Notes under the pieces: model-generated
Databases searched by the model: none
The model's input: only the letters and a program-made list of their open reading frames with translations
Told to the model about the DNA's origin: nothing
In this document: one piece after another, positions 18,178 to 32,400 of the stretch
Position numbering within the stretch: the first letter of the stretch is position 1
Layout: the number at the start of each line of letters is the position of its first letter
Source: Roseimicrobium sp. ORNL1
GTDB lineage: Bacteria > Verrucomicrobiota > Verrucomicrobiia > Verrucomicrobiales > Verrucomicrobiaceae
NCBI RefSeq assembly: GCF_011044495.1
Contig: NZ_CP049143.1
Location: forward strand, 3,968,001-4,032,000
Reading direction: 5' to 3'
DNA length: 64,000 bases
Position numbers and translations under genes: made by a program

Positions 18178-19065
18178 ATGACCATGAAGCCCCTCCTCGA
18201 AACGCTGCAATCCGGCACTGAGTACCTTGCCAAGCGCGGCGTGGAGGAGGCCCGGCTGAACATGGAACATCTGCTGGCACACGTCCTCGGGTGCCGGCGG
18301 CTGGATCTGTACCTGCGCTTCGATCAACAGCTGAACGAGTCTGAGCTGCAGCCGCTTCGTGAACTCACGAAGCGGCGCGGCGAGGGCGAGCCGCTCCAGC
18401 ACCTGCTGGGCACCGTGGAGTTTCACGGCAGCGAGTTCGTGTGCGACCACCGGGCTCTCATCCCCCGCCCCGAGACAGAGCACTTCGTGCATCTGCTCAC
18501 GGAGCATCATCATTCCAAGGACCACCCCGCAAGTGTGCTGGATGTGGGCACCGGCAGTGGCTGCATCGGCCTCTCACTGGCGAAGGCGTGGCCGGGTGCC
18601 GCGGTGACGCTGGTGGACCTCTCAGAGGACGCCCTTGAACTCGCCCGGCTGAATGTCGAGCGTGCCGGTCTCTCCGCCCATGCCGTGAAGCTGGTGCGCA
18701 GTGACCTCTTTGAAAAACTCTCCGGCGCCACCTTCGACCTCATCGTGGCGAACCTTCCCTACATTCCCGCGGGTGAGCTGGCAGAGCTGAGCCGCGAGGT
18801 GCGCCGCGACCCCACACTGGCCCTGGATGGCGGTCCCTCCGGGCTGGACATCATCTTCCGCCTCCTCGCCGAGGCACCCCAGCACCTGAGCCCCGGCGGT
18901 CTGATCGCCCTCGAGCTGCACCACGACCAGGCACTTCGTGTGAGCGAGCGCTTGCAAAGTCTCGGTTTCACGGACATTCAGACACACCGCGACCTTCCCG
19001 GCATCGATCGTTTTGTTTTTGCCCGGCATCCCGGCACGCCTCCCGCAGCGATAGAAGAATCCTGA
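18178..19065 (+). CDS. prmC: peptide chain release factor N5-glutamine methyltransferase
   Basis: 295 residues; methylates the Gln of the GGQ motif of release factors RF1 and RF2, using S-adenosylmethionine. The N-terminal helical domain has ARLNMEHLLAHVLGC, followed by EPLQHLLGTVEFHG and IPRPETEHFV, which are characteristic of PrmC. The SAM-binding motif is VLDVGTGSGCIGLSLA. The catalytic NPPY motif reads NLPY here, a substitution that keeps the Asn and Tyr. The start could also be the ATG two codons later. It lies directly after secA. In many bacteria prmC follows prfA; no prfA is present here. Confidence 0.93.
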   Translation: MTMKPLLETLQSGTEYLAKRGVEEARLNMEHLLAHVLGCRRLDLYLRFDQQLNESELQPLRELTKRRGEGEPLQHLLGTVEFHGSEFVCDHRALIPRPETEHFVHLLTEHHHSKDHPASVLDVGTGSGCIGLSLAKAWPGAAVTLVDLSEDALELARLNVERAGLSAHAVKLVRSDLFEKLSGATFDLIVANLPYIPAGELAELSREVRRDPTLALDGGPSGLDIIFRLLAEAPQHLSPGGLIALELHHDQALRVSERLQSLGFTDIQTHRDLPGIDRFVFARHPGTPPAAIEES

Positions 19066-19094
19066 CACCGAACCATCCCCCCGGAACCCATCCC

Positions 19095-20363
19095 ATGCAA
19101 AAGCTCATCGTCCAAGGAGGCACCCGTCTGCGCGGCAAGGTAACCATCAGCGGCTCGAAAAACTCCTCGCTGCCCATTCTCGCGGCCACGCTGCTGACCA
19201 AGGACGAATGCATCATCCGCCAGGTGCCGGATCTCAGCGATACGAACTACATGCTGCAGATCCTGCGCGAGCTCGGCGCCGAAGTGGAGCGAGCCAGCGG
19301 CACCATGCACATCAAGGCGGAGAAGATCATCTCCGACACGCCCTACGATCTCGTGCGTAAAATGCGCGCCTCGATCTGCGTGATGGGCCCTCTCACCGGA
19401 CGCCTGCGCAAGGCCGTGGTCTCCATGCCCGGCGGCTGCGTCATCGGTGACCGTCCGGTGGACCTCCACCTCAAGGGTCTCGAATACCTCGGAGCCAAGG
19501 TGCAGATGGATGGCGGCAACATTCACATTGAAGCCACCGAGCCTCTCAAGGGCACGACCATGAATCTCTCGGGCAAGTTCGGCTCCACCGTGCTGGGTAC
19601 CGACAATGTGCTCATGGCGGCCGTGCTCACGAAGGGCACGACCATCATCGAAGGCGCTGCTGCCGAGCCTGAAGTGGAAGACCTCGCGAATTTCCTCATC
19701 AAGATGGGCGCGAAGATCGAAGGCGCTGGCACCACACGCATCGTGGTGGAAGGCGTGGAAGAGCTTCACGGCGCCGAGCACACCGTCATTCCGGATCGTA
19801 TTGAAGCTGGCACCTTCCTGGTCGCTGGCGCGATTTGCGGTGATGGCGTCATGGTCCGCCGCGTGAATCCTGCCCACCTCAAGACCACCACGGACGTTCT
19901 GCTGGGTTGCGGCTACGACGTGGCCATTGCCGATGACACGGTGACCGTGATGCCCGGCAACGGCGACCTCAAGGGCTTCCACTTCACCACCCGCCCCTAC
20001 CCCGGGTTCCCCACGGACATGCAGGCGCAGTTCTGTGCGTTGGCTTGCACTCTTCAAGGTCAGCTGAGCACCGCGCGTGAGACCATCTTCCCCCAGCGCT
20101 TCATGCACGTGCCTGAGCTCAAGCGCATGGGAGCCAGCATCGAAATGGAAGGCGACACCGCCCGCATCACCGGGGTTCCCCAACTGAGCGGTGCACCCGT
20201 GATGGCCAGTGACCTGCGCGCCTCCGCTGCCTTGGTGCTCGCCGCCTTGAATGCCAAGGGCACCACCGAAGTGCACCGCCTCTACCACATCGACCGCGGC
20301 TACGAGCACCTCGATGAGAAGCTCGCCACGCTTGGCGCGGTGCTGCAGCGGGCGAAGGAGTAG
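19095..20363 (+). CDS. murA: UDP-N-acetylglucosamine 1-carboxyvinyltransferase
   Basis: 422 residues, the family length. MurA adds enolpyruvate from PEP to UDP-GlcNAc, the committed step of peptidoglycan synthesis, in the cytoplasm. [17 protein letters not shown] carries the Lys-Asn pair that binds PEP. The loop [16 protein letters not shown] places the catalytic cysteine at residue 115, the same number as in E. coli; this Cys is what fosfomycin alkylates, so the enzyme should be sensitive (inference). [12 protein letters not shown] and [13 protein letters not shown] are further family segments. It ends a secA-prmC-murA run and is followed by a strong terminator. Confidence 0.97.
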   Translation: MQKLIVQGGTRLRGKVTISGSKNSSLPILAATLLTKDECIIRQVPDLSDTNYMLQILRELGAEVERASGTMHIKAEKIISDTPYDLVRKMRASICVMGPLTGRLRKAVVSMPGGCVIGDRPVDLHLKGLEYLGAKVQMDGGNIHIEATEPLKGTTMNLSGKFGSTVLGTDNVLMAAVLTKGTTIIEGAAAEPEVEDLANFLIKMGAKIEGAGTTRIVVEGVEELHGAEHTVIPDRIEAGTFLVAGAICGDGVMVRRVNPAHLKTTTDVLLGCGYDVAIADDTVTVMPGNGDLKGFHFTTRPYPGFPTDMQAQFCALACTLQGQLSTARETIFPQRFMHVPELKRMGASIEMEGDTARITGVPQLSGAPVMASDLRASAALVLAALNAKGTTEVHRLYHIDRGYEHLDEKLATLGAVLQRAKE

Positions 20364-20416
20364 GCGGTATTTCGCCAGTCTGCTGGCTCAGTCCAAGTTG
20401 ACTCAATTCCGATCAG

Positions 20417-20443
20417 AGGGGCCGAAAAATTTCTTCGGCCCCT
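20417..20443. terminator. bidirectional terminator between murA and the giant repeat gene
   Basis: AGGGGCCGAA (20417-20426) pairs with TTCGGCCCCT (20434-20443) over a 7-base loop. T-rich bases follow on the plus strand. It lies between two convergent stop codons, 53 bases after murA and 22 bases beyond the giant gene's stop on the other strand. Confidence 0.85.
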
Positions 20444-20465
20444 TTGCCTTTGGCAGGCAGGACCT

Positions 20466-23400
20466 CTATGCCTGCCTTCTCCTTCTGCGGAAGGTCACCA
20501 GCACGAAGCCGAGGCCAAGCAGAATCATCCGTGAAGGTTCGGGCACGACCGCAACCGCGATGTAGAGGCCAGTGTTGTCGGTGATGACGTTCCACTTGAG
20601 ACCGCTGTTGTTCAAGGTCGGCAGGTCCAGTGTGCTGAAGCCGGCGTAGGAGGTGCTGGGTGAAGGAACGGCACCGGCAAATCCGGCCCAATCGATCAAC
20701 TTCCACATGTCATCGACGTTCCACGTCGTAGCACTGGTGCCGGTGGTATCCACGACTCGGAGAGTGCCCGTGAGCGTGATGGTATCCGCGGCATTGGCGC
20801 TGGTGAGCGTCAGCAGGTCATTGTTCGCGACCGGGTTCGAGTTATCCTGACGATTGAAGATATCGAACTGCAAGGTACCGCTGCTGATGAGCGAGCCGCC
20901 AACGTTCACGTTCAAGCGTGAGCCGTCGCCGATGGAGAGGGTGCCGGTCGAAGTCACCGTGACACTGCCCGAGCCGAGAGCGGCGGAGTTGTTGGCCACC
21001 ACGGTGCCGGCGCTCACGGTCGTTCCGCCAGTGTAGGCGTTGGCAGCTCCGAGCCGCAACGTTCCGGCGCCCAGCTTGTTCAGCCCACCCGTGTTCGTGG
21101 AAGCGAGCGCGGTGGCGTAGGTGACCGTCTGGCCATTCGTATCCACCCGCATGGCAGCAGAGCTGTTCGCGATGCGAGCGGAGTAGTCGGCAGTGTTGTT
21201 CGCGGTGTACTGCAGGATACCACCCGTGCTGGCGAATTTGATCTCACCCACCGTGCCCAGCGCACCCGCGCTGTTCACCTGCAGGGTGCCTGCGTTGATG
21301 CTGGTGCCGCCGCTGTAGTCGTTGTTGCCCTCAAGCACGGTCACGCCTGTTCCCGTCTGTTCCACTTTGCCCGTGCCAGTGATCTGGTTGGTCACCGTGT
21401 AGGTGTTGTTCCTGTTGAACCGGACAATGGCATTGCTGTCGCTGATGTTCACCGTGCCGCTGCCCAGATTACCGGTGGTCGAGTTCGTGCCAACCTGCAG
21501 GACACCACCGGTCACGTTTGTGCCACCTGTGTAGCTATTGAGACCTTCCAGGATGAGGAGGAGCAGACCGCTCTTCGTGAGTCCAGCGCCGCCGTTCAGC
21601 TCACCCAGATTCATCAGGGTACCCTGCTGGGCATTGAAGGTCATCTGGTTCGTCGCTGTGCCGATGTCATCTCCGGTCATGTCCAGCACCGCGGTGCTGC
21701 CATTCAAGGTCACCGTGGCACTGGCGTTTGCCACACTAGTGCGGACGATGTCGCCATTCACCGTCACCGTACCACCGGTGATGTTCACGAAACCATTGGC
21801 TGAACCGGTTCCGGAGCCGCCAGTGGCCGTATATTCCCCCATCCGGATGGCGACGCCACCCGTTTGCCCGATGTTCACCGTGCCGCCCGTGATATTGATC
21901 GTCGCATTCATGGTCGGCGCCGGTTCCCCAGCGGTGGTGTAGGAACCCGAGGCGCGCCCCAGAGCCAGGATGCCGTCCTGAATATTCACGGTGCCACCCC
22001 CAAGATTCATGGTGCTGGTTGTGGTACGGGTGAGGGGCGGGGTGCCATTGGCGGAGTTCGCCGTCCGCGTGGACATGGTCAGGCTCGTCATATCCAGTAT
22101 GCCCTGATCGAAGGAGAAGACGTTGTCGTAGGAAATCCCGCGATTCTGCGTGCCGATGTTCACCGCACCCAGCAGCAGATCCGCGTTGTGTCCGGTCACG
22201 TCGAAGAAGTTCGTAGCGGCAAGCCCTGTCGTAGCACTGCCTGTGCCCATGTTGAAGGCGGCTCTGCCAGTGCCTGCGGTGTTGCGGATGACAACACTCC
22301 CGGCTCCGGATCCGACAAATACGATCTTGCCACTATCGCGGGAACCCGTGCCCAGGTTGATCGTGCTCGCATTGATGACGTTTGTTCCGTTTCCAAGGAT
22401 AAGCGCTTGCTGCCCACCGGTCGCGCTCCCGCCCACCGTGACCGAAGCCGCGGTGATATTGTTTGCCGTATTGCTCAGCGTCAGCGTTGAGATATTGGCA
22501 GGCACGTTGTCCCCCGCGAGCTGAACGGTGAGCGCACCTGTGAGATTCGCGGTAAACGAACTGAGAGCCGAGAGATTCCAGTTGGCCCTACTGGCCTGGC
22601 CGCCCGTGGTATGGTTGCCCAGCGTGATGGTGGCGCCATTCACCACCAACGCGCCGCCACCGGCCATGGTCAGGTTGGTGACACCGTTGTTGGTGGAGTT
22701 CGAGATCAACACGTTGCCATTGACCGTGAGGGTCTCTCCCGAGGAGACGGTGATGTTGCTGATACCAGCGGTGTTGGCAGCGGTGGCGTTCAGCCCACCG
22801 ACGGTCTGGCTGAAGGCTCCCATGTTCAACGTGGCCACGGTGGTGCCGCTGCCCACGGTAAGAGCCGTGCCGGTAGGCAGGGCATTGTCCACCCCCAACG
22901 TGACCGTGCCGGCCTGGATGACCGTAGCTCCACCATAGGTGCTGTTGTTGGTCAGGGTCAAGATGCCGGTGCCCGCCTTGGTGAGCGAGAACGTGCTGGC
23001 TCCGTCATCAATGACGCCACCGACCGTCAGGTTGTTTGCCGAAGCGGTCACGGTTACGTTGTTGCCGAGAGTCACGGCTCCAGTTCCCATATTCATGGAA
23101 TTGGTACCGGTGAAGGTGAAGCTTCCATTCCACTGCATCAGATAGTTGGCCAGGTTGAGGACACCGCCACTGGTGTTGTTGATGGTGCCGCCGTTGATGG
23201 TGAAGAGGCCGGTGCCGAGCGCCGTGCTGGAGGCCATGTTCAGCGTGCCTGCATTCAGAACCATGCCGCCGCTCCACGTATTGGCGCCTGAGAGCGTGAG
23301 CGCTCCGGCTCCGGCTTTGGTGAGCGTGAAGTCACTAGCACCGTCCCCGATGACCCCACCGACCGTCAGCGTGTTTGCAATCGAATTCACGATGAGGGAG

Positions 23401-26400
23401 GCTCCCATGGTCACTGTACCAGTGCCAAGGTTGAGATCTCGCGTGCCGGTGAAGGTGAAGTCGCCTTCCCACAGCATGGTGTTGTTCGTCGACAACATGA
23501 CCCCTCCCGCGGAGGTGTTGTTGATTGTGGTTCCCGTGCCAATGGTGAAGGAGCCCGTGCCGAGCGCGGTGGCGCTGTTGATGTTCAGCGTGCCCCCCAT
23601 GAGATCGATACCGCCGGTGCCGCTGTTGTTTCCGCTCAAGGTCAAAGCACCGCCACCCGACTTCGTCACGCGTCCGGTAAAGGTGGTATTGCCCGTGACG
23701 GCGAGCGAAGAGATTCCGGTACCATCCACACTCCAGGTCTGCGTCACCGCGGCAATCAGCGGCGCGGAGATCACAATGGCTCCTCCATTGGCCGCGACAA
23801 AGATGCCGTTGGCGGCCGTGGCCGGCGAAATGGTGAGGGTGCCGCCACTTCCCTGCGCAATCGTCACATCCGTCACTCCCGTGGGAAAGCTGATGAACTG
23901 CAGGCTGTCGATGGTCCTGCTACCATCCAGCGTGGTGGAGATGCTGGTGGAGGGAGCATTCTCTGCACTGAAGATCACCGTATCCGAAGCTCCAGGCGTG
24001 GTCGGAGAAAGAGCATCTCCAGCGGCATCCGTGGACCAGTTGGTGGTGCCTCCGATATTCGAGGACCAGGAACCGTCGAAGTTAAAGCCGTTCCAATACT
24101 TGCGGTTCAGAAGGGAGGCAATCAACTGCACCGTGGTGTCAGTCCTGTTGATGGAATAGTTGAAACCGGCAGGTGCATTCCCCAGCACAAAGTTCGCAGC
24201 GTTCAGGCCTCCTCCACCTCCAAGAATGGAGATCAGATTGTAGGTACCCGCGCTCATGGTACCCAGGTTGTAGAGATTCAACGTGATGATACCGTTGACC
24301 ATCGCTGTGCCTCCTGCCGCGACGATGATGGCATCATAGTTACCTGCGGAGGGAGCGCCGAGCTCGAAGCCCAGTGTGGCTCCACCGCTCAAGGTCAGGG
24401 CGCCAGGTGTGCCCGCTTGTAGTGTCAGGGTCTGCGCCGCATTGTTCACGAGTTCGAATGTACCCACGCCGCTCACCGTGATGGATGAGGTGCCGTTCGT
24501 GCCAAAGCCCGCACGCAACGTGCCCGCCACCACGTTGGTCGCGCCGCCCGCGCCGAGATTGTTTGTGCCAGCGAGTACCAAGGTACCGGTGCCGGTCTTG
24601 ACCAAGTCTCCACCTGCGCTGCCTGTGACATTGCCTGCGACAGTGAGCACGCCCGTGGCGTTGCTGACATCGAACGTGGCACCGGATGCGCCGACGTTCA
24701 CGGACTGCGCGGCAGTGAGGGCTGTCGTTCCCGCCCCCGTGTAGTTCAGCGTGCCACCATTGAAGTTGAGCGTGTTGGTCGCGGAGCCGTTACCAAGGTT
24801 TGCCGCGGTGGAAAAGGCCAATACACCGCCGTTGAGATTGACGGATCCGCTGAAGGTGTTGGCTCCGCTCAGGGTCACCGTTCCACTGGTACTCTTGTTC
24901 AGATTACCTGTGCCGCCGAGAATGGCGCTGACCGTGCCGCTTTCGAAATTATAGCTGGAGCCCGTGAGCACGCCGGTGGTACCGGTGATGCCGCCGCTCT
25001 GCAACGTCACAACACCGACGGTGTCATTGAACGTGGCGACATTGAACGTGCCTCCATTCACCGTGACTGCTCCCACATCCGCCAGACTGTCAGCCACGCC
25101 AAGGGCGAGAGTCCCCGCCGTCACGGTGGTGCCACCGGTGTAGGTGTTGACTCCGCCCAACGTCAGCGTGCCCGTGCCAATCTTCGTGAGGCCTCCCGAC
25201 GCATTGGCAATCAAGCCCGCCGCAGAAACGGACGCCCCGATGCCGCCCCCACCGACCAAGGTCACCGTAGGTGTTGAGGTATAGTTCACACCCGGATTGG
25301 TCAGAACGACCGCCGTGACCTGGCCGAAGGTGGGGCTGGAAGGATTGAGATCCACCACGGCGTAGCCGGTAGCGCCTGTCCCTCCGCCACCCGTGATTTC
25401 CACGTAGGGAGCTCCCACATATCCACTGCCTCCGCTGCCAACCGAGAGGCCAGACACGCCGTTGCCCGTGGGCGCCAGCAATGCCTCGGCGAACGTGATA
25501 TCAAAGCCATTGGTATCCACCACGGCACCGCCGTTGAAGGTGCCGAAAGCCGCATTGACGTAGGCGGCAGTCACGGATGTCGGCAGGAAAGTCGTGGAGG
25601 AAGCGGAGGCCTTGAGCGTGCCACCGTTGAAATTGATGTAAGACGTCGCGCCGTTCGCACTGGTCACGGGGTGCGTGATGAGTGTCCCAGCATTGAGGTT
25701 GAGGCTGGCAGTGATGGTGTTGGCACCTCCCTGTCCAAAGGAAATGTTCCGGCCCGTGTTGTCCACGGTACCGCCGGCCACCGTCATCGCGCCAAACGTG
25801 TTCGTGCCGGTGTAGCCCAGCGCGATGTTCTGTGATGCCGCATTGTGGATCACGTTGCCTCCTGTCACCGTAAACTCCCAGCGGTTGTTGCGGAGGATGA
25901 TGTATTCGTCCGAGTTCAGGGAACCGCCGTCCACCCGAATCACGGAAACGGAGCTGGTGCCCGTGCTGTTGTTTTCCACCCGGTGAGTGGTCACCGAGCC
26001 TCCATTGGAAATGAAGAGTCCGCCGTACCCGCCGCCGCCGAGGAGCACTCCGCTGCTGATGGTGGAGGTAGTCGATGCCACCGTCCCGCCATTGACGACG
26101 ATACTCCCCGCCCCCGTGGCGTTGCCACCCGCCGTAAGCGTGGTGGAGCTATAGCTGCCTCCCGGCGCCACGTAGAGCAGCCCCTTGGTGCTGGCATTGC
26201 TTCCCACCGTGGTGGCTCCCACACCATTGTCAAAAATGCCAGTGATGGCCAGCACGCCTGCGTTCACAGTCACGGCCCCAGTCATGCTGGAAGAACTTCC
26301 CGACAGCGTAAGTACGCCATTGCCTGTTTTTGTAAGGGCAAGCGTGCCGGTGGAGCCATTCCGCAAGATCCCGCTGAAGAGGGTGCTGGTGTTGTTGGCA

Positions 26401-29400
26401 CCCGTCGTAAGCGTGATGTTGGCCGTGCCGTTGTTCTCCACAATACCCGCGCCCGCGAGTGAACCGATGGCATTGCTCAGGCCATTCAAGCGCAGGATGC
26501 CGCTCGCACCCACCGTGTAGGCGGACGCCACGCTAAACCGATTGGCGGACCCCGATGCCTGCAGCACTCCTCCGGTGATGGTGGTGCTGCCCGTGTAGGT
26601 GCCTGCTCCCGAAACGGTCAGGATCCCCAGCCCCGTTTTCTCGAGATTCCCCGAACCCGAAAGGGCGCCGCTGATCGTCAGTGAAGAACCATTGGCCCCC
26701 GTGCCAGCCACGCTCCACGTTTGATTCGCCCCTAGAATGAGAGCCGCAGAGATGGTGATCGCGCCGGCGTTGTCCGCTACCTCAATGCCGACTCCAGAGG
26801 AGGAAGGTGCGATGGTGAGGGTACTCGATGATGGAGTCCCCGCCGCGATGGTCACTGAGGTCACACCCGCCGGACTCGCGATGAACCGGAGGTTATTGAT
26901 GGTGAAGTTCGCATCCAGCGTGGTCGCGATGGTGGGACCAGTCACATTCTGCGCGCTGAAGATCACTGTGCTGGCAGCGCCCGGAGTGCCGTTGGCATTG
27001 ATGGTGCCTGCGAGATCCGTGGTGAAGTTGGTATTCACACCGCTGATCCCCATCCAGCTGTTGTTGATGCCGCCCCTCCAATAGAAGTCACCCGTTGAAG
27101 CCACTGCGTTGAGTCTCACGAAGGTCGGATCGACCTGGAGGCTGAGAGTCACGCCGTTGAGCGTTCCTGCCAGTGTGCCAATCGAATAGGCGGCATTGTT
27201 GAGTCCACCGGAAGCCGTGAGGAGATTGTAGGTGCCGGCGCCGAACCCGGTGAGCCCTGTCAGATTAAACACAACGCTGTTGGCCGTGATGGCGGCCAGG
27301 GCGGTGTTGAAGCTGTCATAGGCACTCGTGGATCCCAGTTCCATGCCCAGCGTGGCGATGCCGCTTCCCCCACCCAGATTCAGGGGACCCGAGCCGAGGT
27401 TCACGGCCTGTCCCACGGTATTGACCGTGTTCAGCGTTCCTCCGCCGGCAACGATCACGCCGGTGGTGGACAATCCGGAAGCAGCTGCCCCGGTGATACT
27501 CAGGACACCGGCGTTCACCGTAGTGGTGCCCGTGTAGCCAATGTTTGCCCCGGAGAGCGTCAGCCCCGAGGTGATGCTGTCCTGGGTGATGTGCGTCACA
27601 TTGGTGCCAATGTCCGCGCTGATGAGGGTAGCCACCGTGGCGAAGCCATTGTTGGTAATCGAACCGGTGTGGTTCACCGCCGCCGTCGTCATCTGGATGA
27701 CTCCGGTGGTGCCCATGTTGCCGATGACCACATTACCAGTGCCCGTGATCCCGCCCGTAAGCGTGAAGTTCCCGGTGGTGCCCAGCTTGCCGATGATCAG
27801 ATTGTTATTGAGGATGATGCCTCCGGTCAAAGTGGGAGCACCCGTGGTGGCGCCTCCAAGAATCGAAAGCGGACCCGTACTGCCTGCCGCCACCGTGATG
27901 GTCTGGGCATACGTTTGTGTATTCTGGATGTTGAGTGTGGCTGCCTCAGAGCCGGAGGTGTCACCCAGCGTGATGGCATTGGTGGCGCCACCCAGAGCAC
28001 CCGCCGAGTTTCCAGTAATCAACGAACCTGCCTTAATCGTGATACCACCGGTGTAGGTGCTGTTGCCCGTGACGGTCAGCGCACCACGACCGGTCTTCAC
28101 GAGTGCAATGTTGTTTTCATTCGCTCCCGCACCGCCGAATACTCCCGCGTAGGTGCTGGCGCCGGCCTGGTTCACCGTCAGCGTGGAGACGGAAGCATTG
28201 CCGCCCACAACGGCATTGGCGGTTCCGCTGCCGGAGCTCGAGAATTCCGAAACCGTCTGATCCGAGATGGAGGTAGCGCTGCCCAACTGAAGTACCCCGG
28301 ACGTGGTGCCGCTCCCGATAACTAGGGCCGCACCGGTATTGAGGCGATTGTTCCCACCTTCCAGGATGAGGCGCCCGTTCGCCACGGTAGTGGTGCCCGA
28401 GTAGGTGGTTGCTTGTTGCAGGGTCAGTGAGCCGGCGCCTGCCTTGGTGAATGCGCCCGGGCCACCCCCGCCGAGAGCAGTGGTAAGAACAAAACTGCCT
28501 GCATTGGTTTCAAGGATGCCTCCACCTTGCAGCAGAGTTAGCGTGCGGCCACTCAGGTCGTCAGCGAAGACAGTTCCAAGACGCAGGGTGCCACCGGCAA
28601 ATACGATCGAGCCACTGTTGCCGCCAATGTTGTCCAGATCACCAATCTCCAGCACACCTTCGTTGATGGTGGTCTTCCTCGCTCCGCCACCCGCGGTGTT
28701 TATTCCAGAGAGGATCAAGGTACCGCGACCCGCCTTGGTGATGTCCGCCGTGGAAGTCAGCTTGGAGGAGATGGTAGCGGTCAGAACCGGAGTTGCCGCA
28801 GCAGCGGAGGGATTCACCACGTGGATCACATACTCATTGGTGCTTCCAACGGCGATGCCTCCGTCAAACCCGCCCAGTCCAATGCCGTGCACGCCCGTGG
28901 CGGTGGAGTTCAACGTGAACAGCAGCGCACCGCTGGTAAGGGTGAGGGTCTGGCCAGCACCGGTCCCATTCAGAGTAATCGTGGACGCGGCGCTCGCATT
29001 GTTATTGTGCAGCACGAGGCTGTTGATGGTTCCACCAGCTACCGGAGTGGGATCCGCAGTCAGGCTTTCACGGATGTTATCCGTATCGCCCTGCTTAGTG
29101 GCAAATGCATTGTACTCCGTGGTGAAGTCAAGCGGACGGAAGCCGGTGCCTGCCGTGTAAGTCACGAGGGAGTTACCCATGGCGGTAGGCGTGGTATTAT
29201 CAACTGTCCCGTTCTGCCCAATGGCCCATGGCACGATGCTGATCTGCTTCGTGCCAGCGGCACCGCCTCCTCCCACAAGGTTGGCTGCCATGAAGGCGGT
29301 TTCATTGGCGCCGGTGCCAATGCGGAGCTGGGCTCGAGCATTCGTAGTACCACCAAGGTTGGTGCCACGAGCGTTCAGGGTGGCATTGTTGTTGCGCACA

Positions 29401-32400
29401 AAATCACTGGCAATCAAGTGAGTGACGGAACTGGTACTCCCCGTGGCATTCCCCGAGAAGTAGCTGGCTCCGGAATTGAACGTGAGCACCCCGATGGTCT
29501 CATTCTCACCGTTGTTATTGTTGGTGCGAATCATCAGACCGCGCACGATCGCTTCCCCACTGAAGGTGCCGTCCGCCGAGTTCAACGTGACAGCCACGGA
29601 GTCAGAGAGGCGATCGTTGGGAGAACTATCGTCATCGTTATCAATCAGGAAACTGCCTCCCTTGTTGACGGTGAAAGATGTCGCCTGGTTCATTCTTCCC
29701 ACCGCGCCAGCAATCTGGAACAGGCCGCCATTCACAATCACGGAGCCTGTAAAACCGACGTTGTTATTCGTGAAGGCTTGATTCCCCGTGTTGGCAGAGC
29801 TGTCCTTGATGATTTGACCGCTCCCAACCAGGAGACCACCGTAGCTGGCGCCACCTTTGAGATACAGATTATTCGAACCAAAGTCCACCAGACCAAACAT
29901 GAGTCCCGTGGTGGCAGTGCCACCCCCGAGGCCGCCGAAAGTTTCGTTGCCTTGAATCAAGAACGTGCTGGCGCGCTCGTCCGCGAGTGTCACCACGGAG
30001 TTGTCCCCAATGGCAAAGCCGCCCGAAGCAATCAGGGTACCTCCCTGGATGTCCGTGGGACCGCTGTAGATGTTGTAACCACTCAATGTCAGGGTGCCAT
30101 CCCCCACTTTGGTCACGCCGGATCCACCGATGATCGCAGAAGAAACGGTGAGACTCTGCGCAGCGTTGTCCATGGTGAAAATCATTTCCCCCGCCACGGA
30201 GCTCAAGGTGCCGCCGGAAATCGAATGCGGCGAAGCAGTGGAGACGTTCTCAGTCATCAGCAAGCCGCCACTGGCAATGTGAAGATAACCGCCGGGGTTA
30301 ATGTTGAGGTTCATCGCCGCGTTGGCATCCATCCGAAGGCTGCCAATGCCGGTGAATTGACGTGTGCCGGACACACTCCCTACATTGGTGATATGCTGTC
30401 CGGCTGCCCACAGCGCCATGCTGTCCTGTGCGGTCGTAGTCACCGCAATGATGCGATTGGTGACATCTTCCTTGGCGGCGAAGTTCACCTGGCCGGACGC
30501 ATCCCGCACCGTAGCCCAGCCACCGAGAATGCCATTGGTATTCGTCGTGGTGGTGGTGATGCCGCCCAGAAGAGGCAGCTCAAAGCGAATCGTGCCGTCG
30601 TTGGCCAGGCTTCCTCGCGTGATGGCGCCCAGGTTCACCGTGGTGGCGGTGCCATTACTATTCACGTCCATCTTGTTCGCACCGCCGCCGCCCAAGGTGA
30701 AGGAAGATACTGTCATCGTTGTCGGGGCGGACGCATTGCCATTGACCGTGAGAGTGCCGCCGCGCATATCCAGACCGCGACTGTCCGGGATCTTCTTGGT
30801 ATTATTCACCGTGTAGTCGAGGATCAGATTGCCCGCATCAATACGTGTCGCCGCAGCGGTCAAACCGGTCAGTCCGCTGTTGTCTCCGGAGAGGGTGACG
30901 TCTCCCAATCCTTGCTTGTAGATCACGGCGCTCCCCGCCAGGTTCGCTGTGATCTCACCGCGATATACGCGGATACCCTGGGTATAGTCCGTCGTTCCGT
31001 TGTTGATCGTGAGGGTGCCACTGCCGAGAACTCGTCCTTCGAATCCTGTCGCAATGGCCCCGAGCTCAAGCCGGCCCGTGGTCATGCTGAACGTGTTTGT
31101 ATTCAGGGTGCCGATACCGGTGGTGGTACTGTCCGCGATGATGAAGCCTTCCGTTCCATTCGCGTTGTTCACGCCACTTACGTCATTGGCATTCAGGTTC
31201 ACCACGGCTCCCCCACGAATGTAGAGGAAGCTGCTGGTCCCTGCCGGATCGAATGGCGCCCACACCCCTGTGCTATTAAGGTTGACCACGGTGGTCGCTC
31301 CCGTGATGACGATGTCATCCCCAGGTGCCAGGGCCACATTCTCCGCAGTTACGGTCCCTCCGTTGATCAAGAGGTCGTCCACGGGTTGAATCGCTCCTCC
31401 CGTGAACATCCATGCGCCCGAGTTGACCACCAGGTCCCCGCCGGATCCAGATTGGGTGAATCCGCCGGACAGCACATTTTGTCCAGTGCTTGTGCCTGCC
31501 AGATTGAGGACGCTGTTGGCGGTCGCTGTGACGAGGCTGACGGGTCCTGAGAGAATCAGCTTCGCCCCTCCTGTCCCGTTCGCATTGATCGTTCTGCTGG
31601 CCGTCATCGCGATGGCGCCCCCCAGTTCCAGCGAGTTGTTCCCAGAAAAGGTCAGGGTGCCATTCAAATTGATGGCATTCATGACCGCGTTTGCGCCGGT
31701 CAGATTCGTGGAAGCGCTCAGGGTGGCGGAAACCATGGTCAGGGCGCCGGTGCCGATGGCGTCCTTGTGACCGAAGCGCAGACCACCACCGCTCAGCGTG
31801 GTGCCTCCGGTGTAGCTGCTCGCGGCATCGATCTGCAGGGTGCCAGCGGTGCCGGTCCAGACGGAGAGATCGTTGATGGTCAGACTGCGTGGTCCGCCGA
31901 CTCCGCTTTCGCTGATGCCTGTGCCGGTGATCACGGCCACGGAGGTGGCCGCATCGCGCACCTCAATCCGGCCATTATTCGCGAGAACCACACCACCACT
32001 GAAGATGGGGGTACTGTTCGTCCCATCCGCAAGGAACAGCCGGATTTCACCCGTGCTACCCGCGCTGCCCAGAGTCAGCGTGCCGCTGTTGTTCACGCTG
32101 AAGACATCCGTGCCGGAGGTGCGGTCCGTATGCCACTCCAGGATGGCGGCGCCTGCGGCACTGGCGACGGTGATGTTCTTGGCGATGTTGTAGGTGACTC
32201 CGCCTGCGCCGGTGTAGGATATCTTGCCCAATTCCGCGTTGATGGCGCCAGTTCCGAGAGCGTTCGCATTGCTGGCAATGATCGTGCCGCGCAGGAGGTT
32301 GAGCGCGCCGCTCCATCCGCTGTTGTTCCCGCTGATGGTCAGGGTCCCGGTAATCTGGTTGCCGCTGCCTACTGTGTTGATGCTGTCCACCGTGATGTTG

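Noticed and set aside
14966-18280. A 1104-codon open frame antisense to secA
   Set aside because: It mirrors the codon bias of secA (third-position G/C) and gives a Leu/His/Ala-rich sequence with no recognisable motif; SecA is certain on the other strand.
28821-31550. A 909-codon open frame on the plus strand inside the giant gene, and many others along 20466-39089
   Set aside because: They are antisense shadows. The giant frame on the minus strand shows a signal peptide, thousands of in-register repeat residues and a PEP-CTERM end, while the plus frames are low-complexity Val/Pro/Ala or His/Arg/Gly-rich with no domain.
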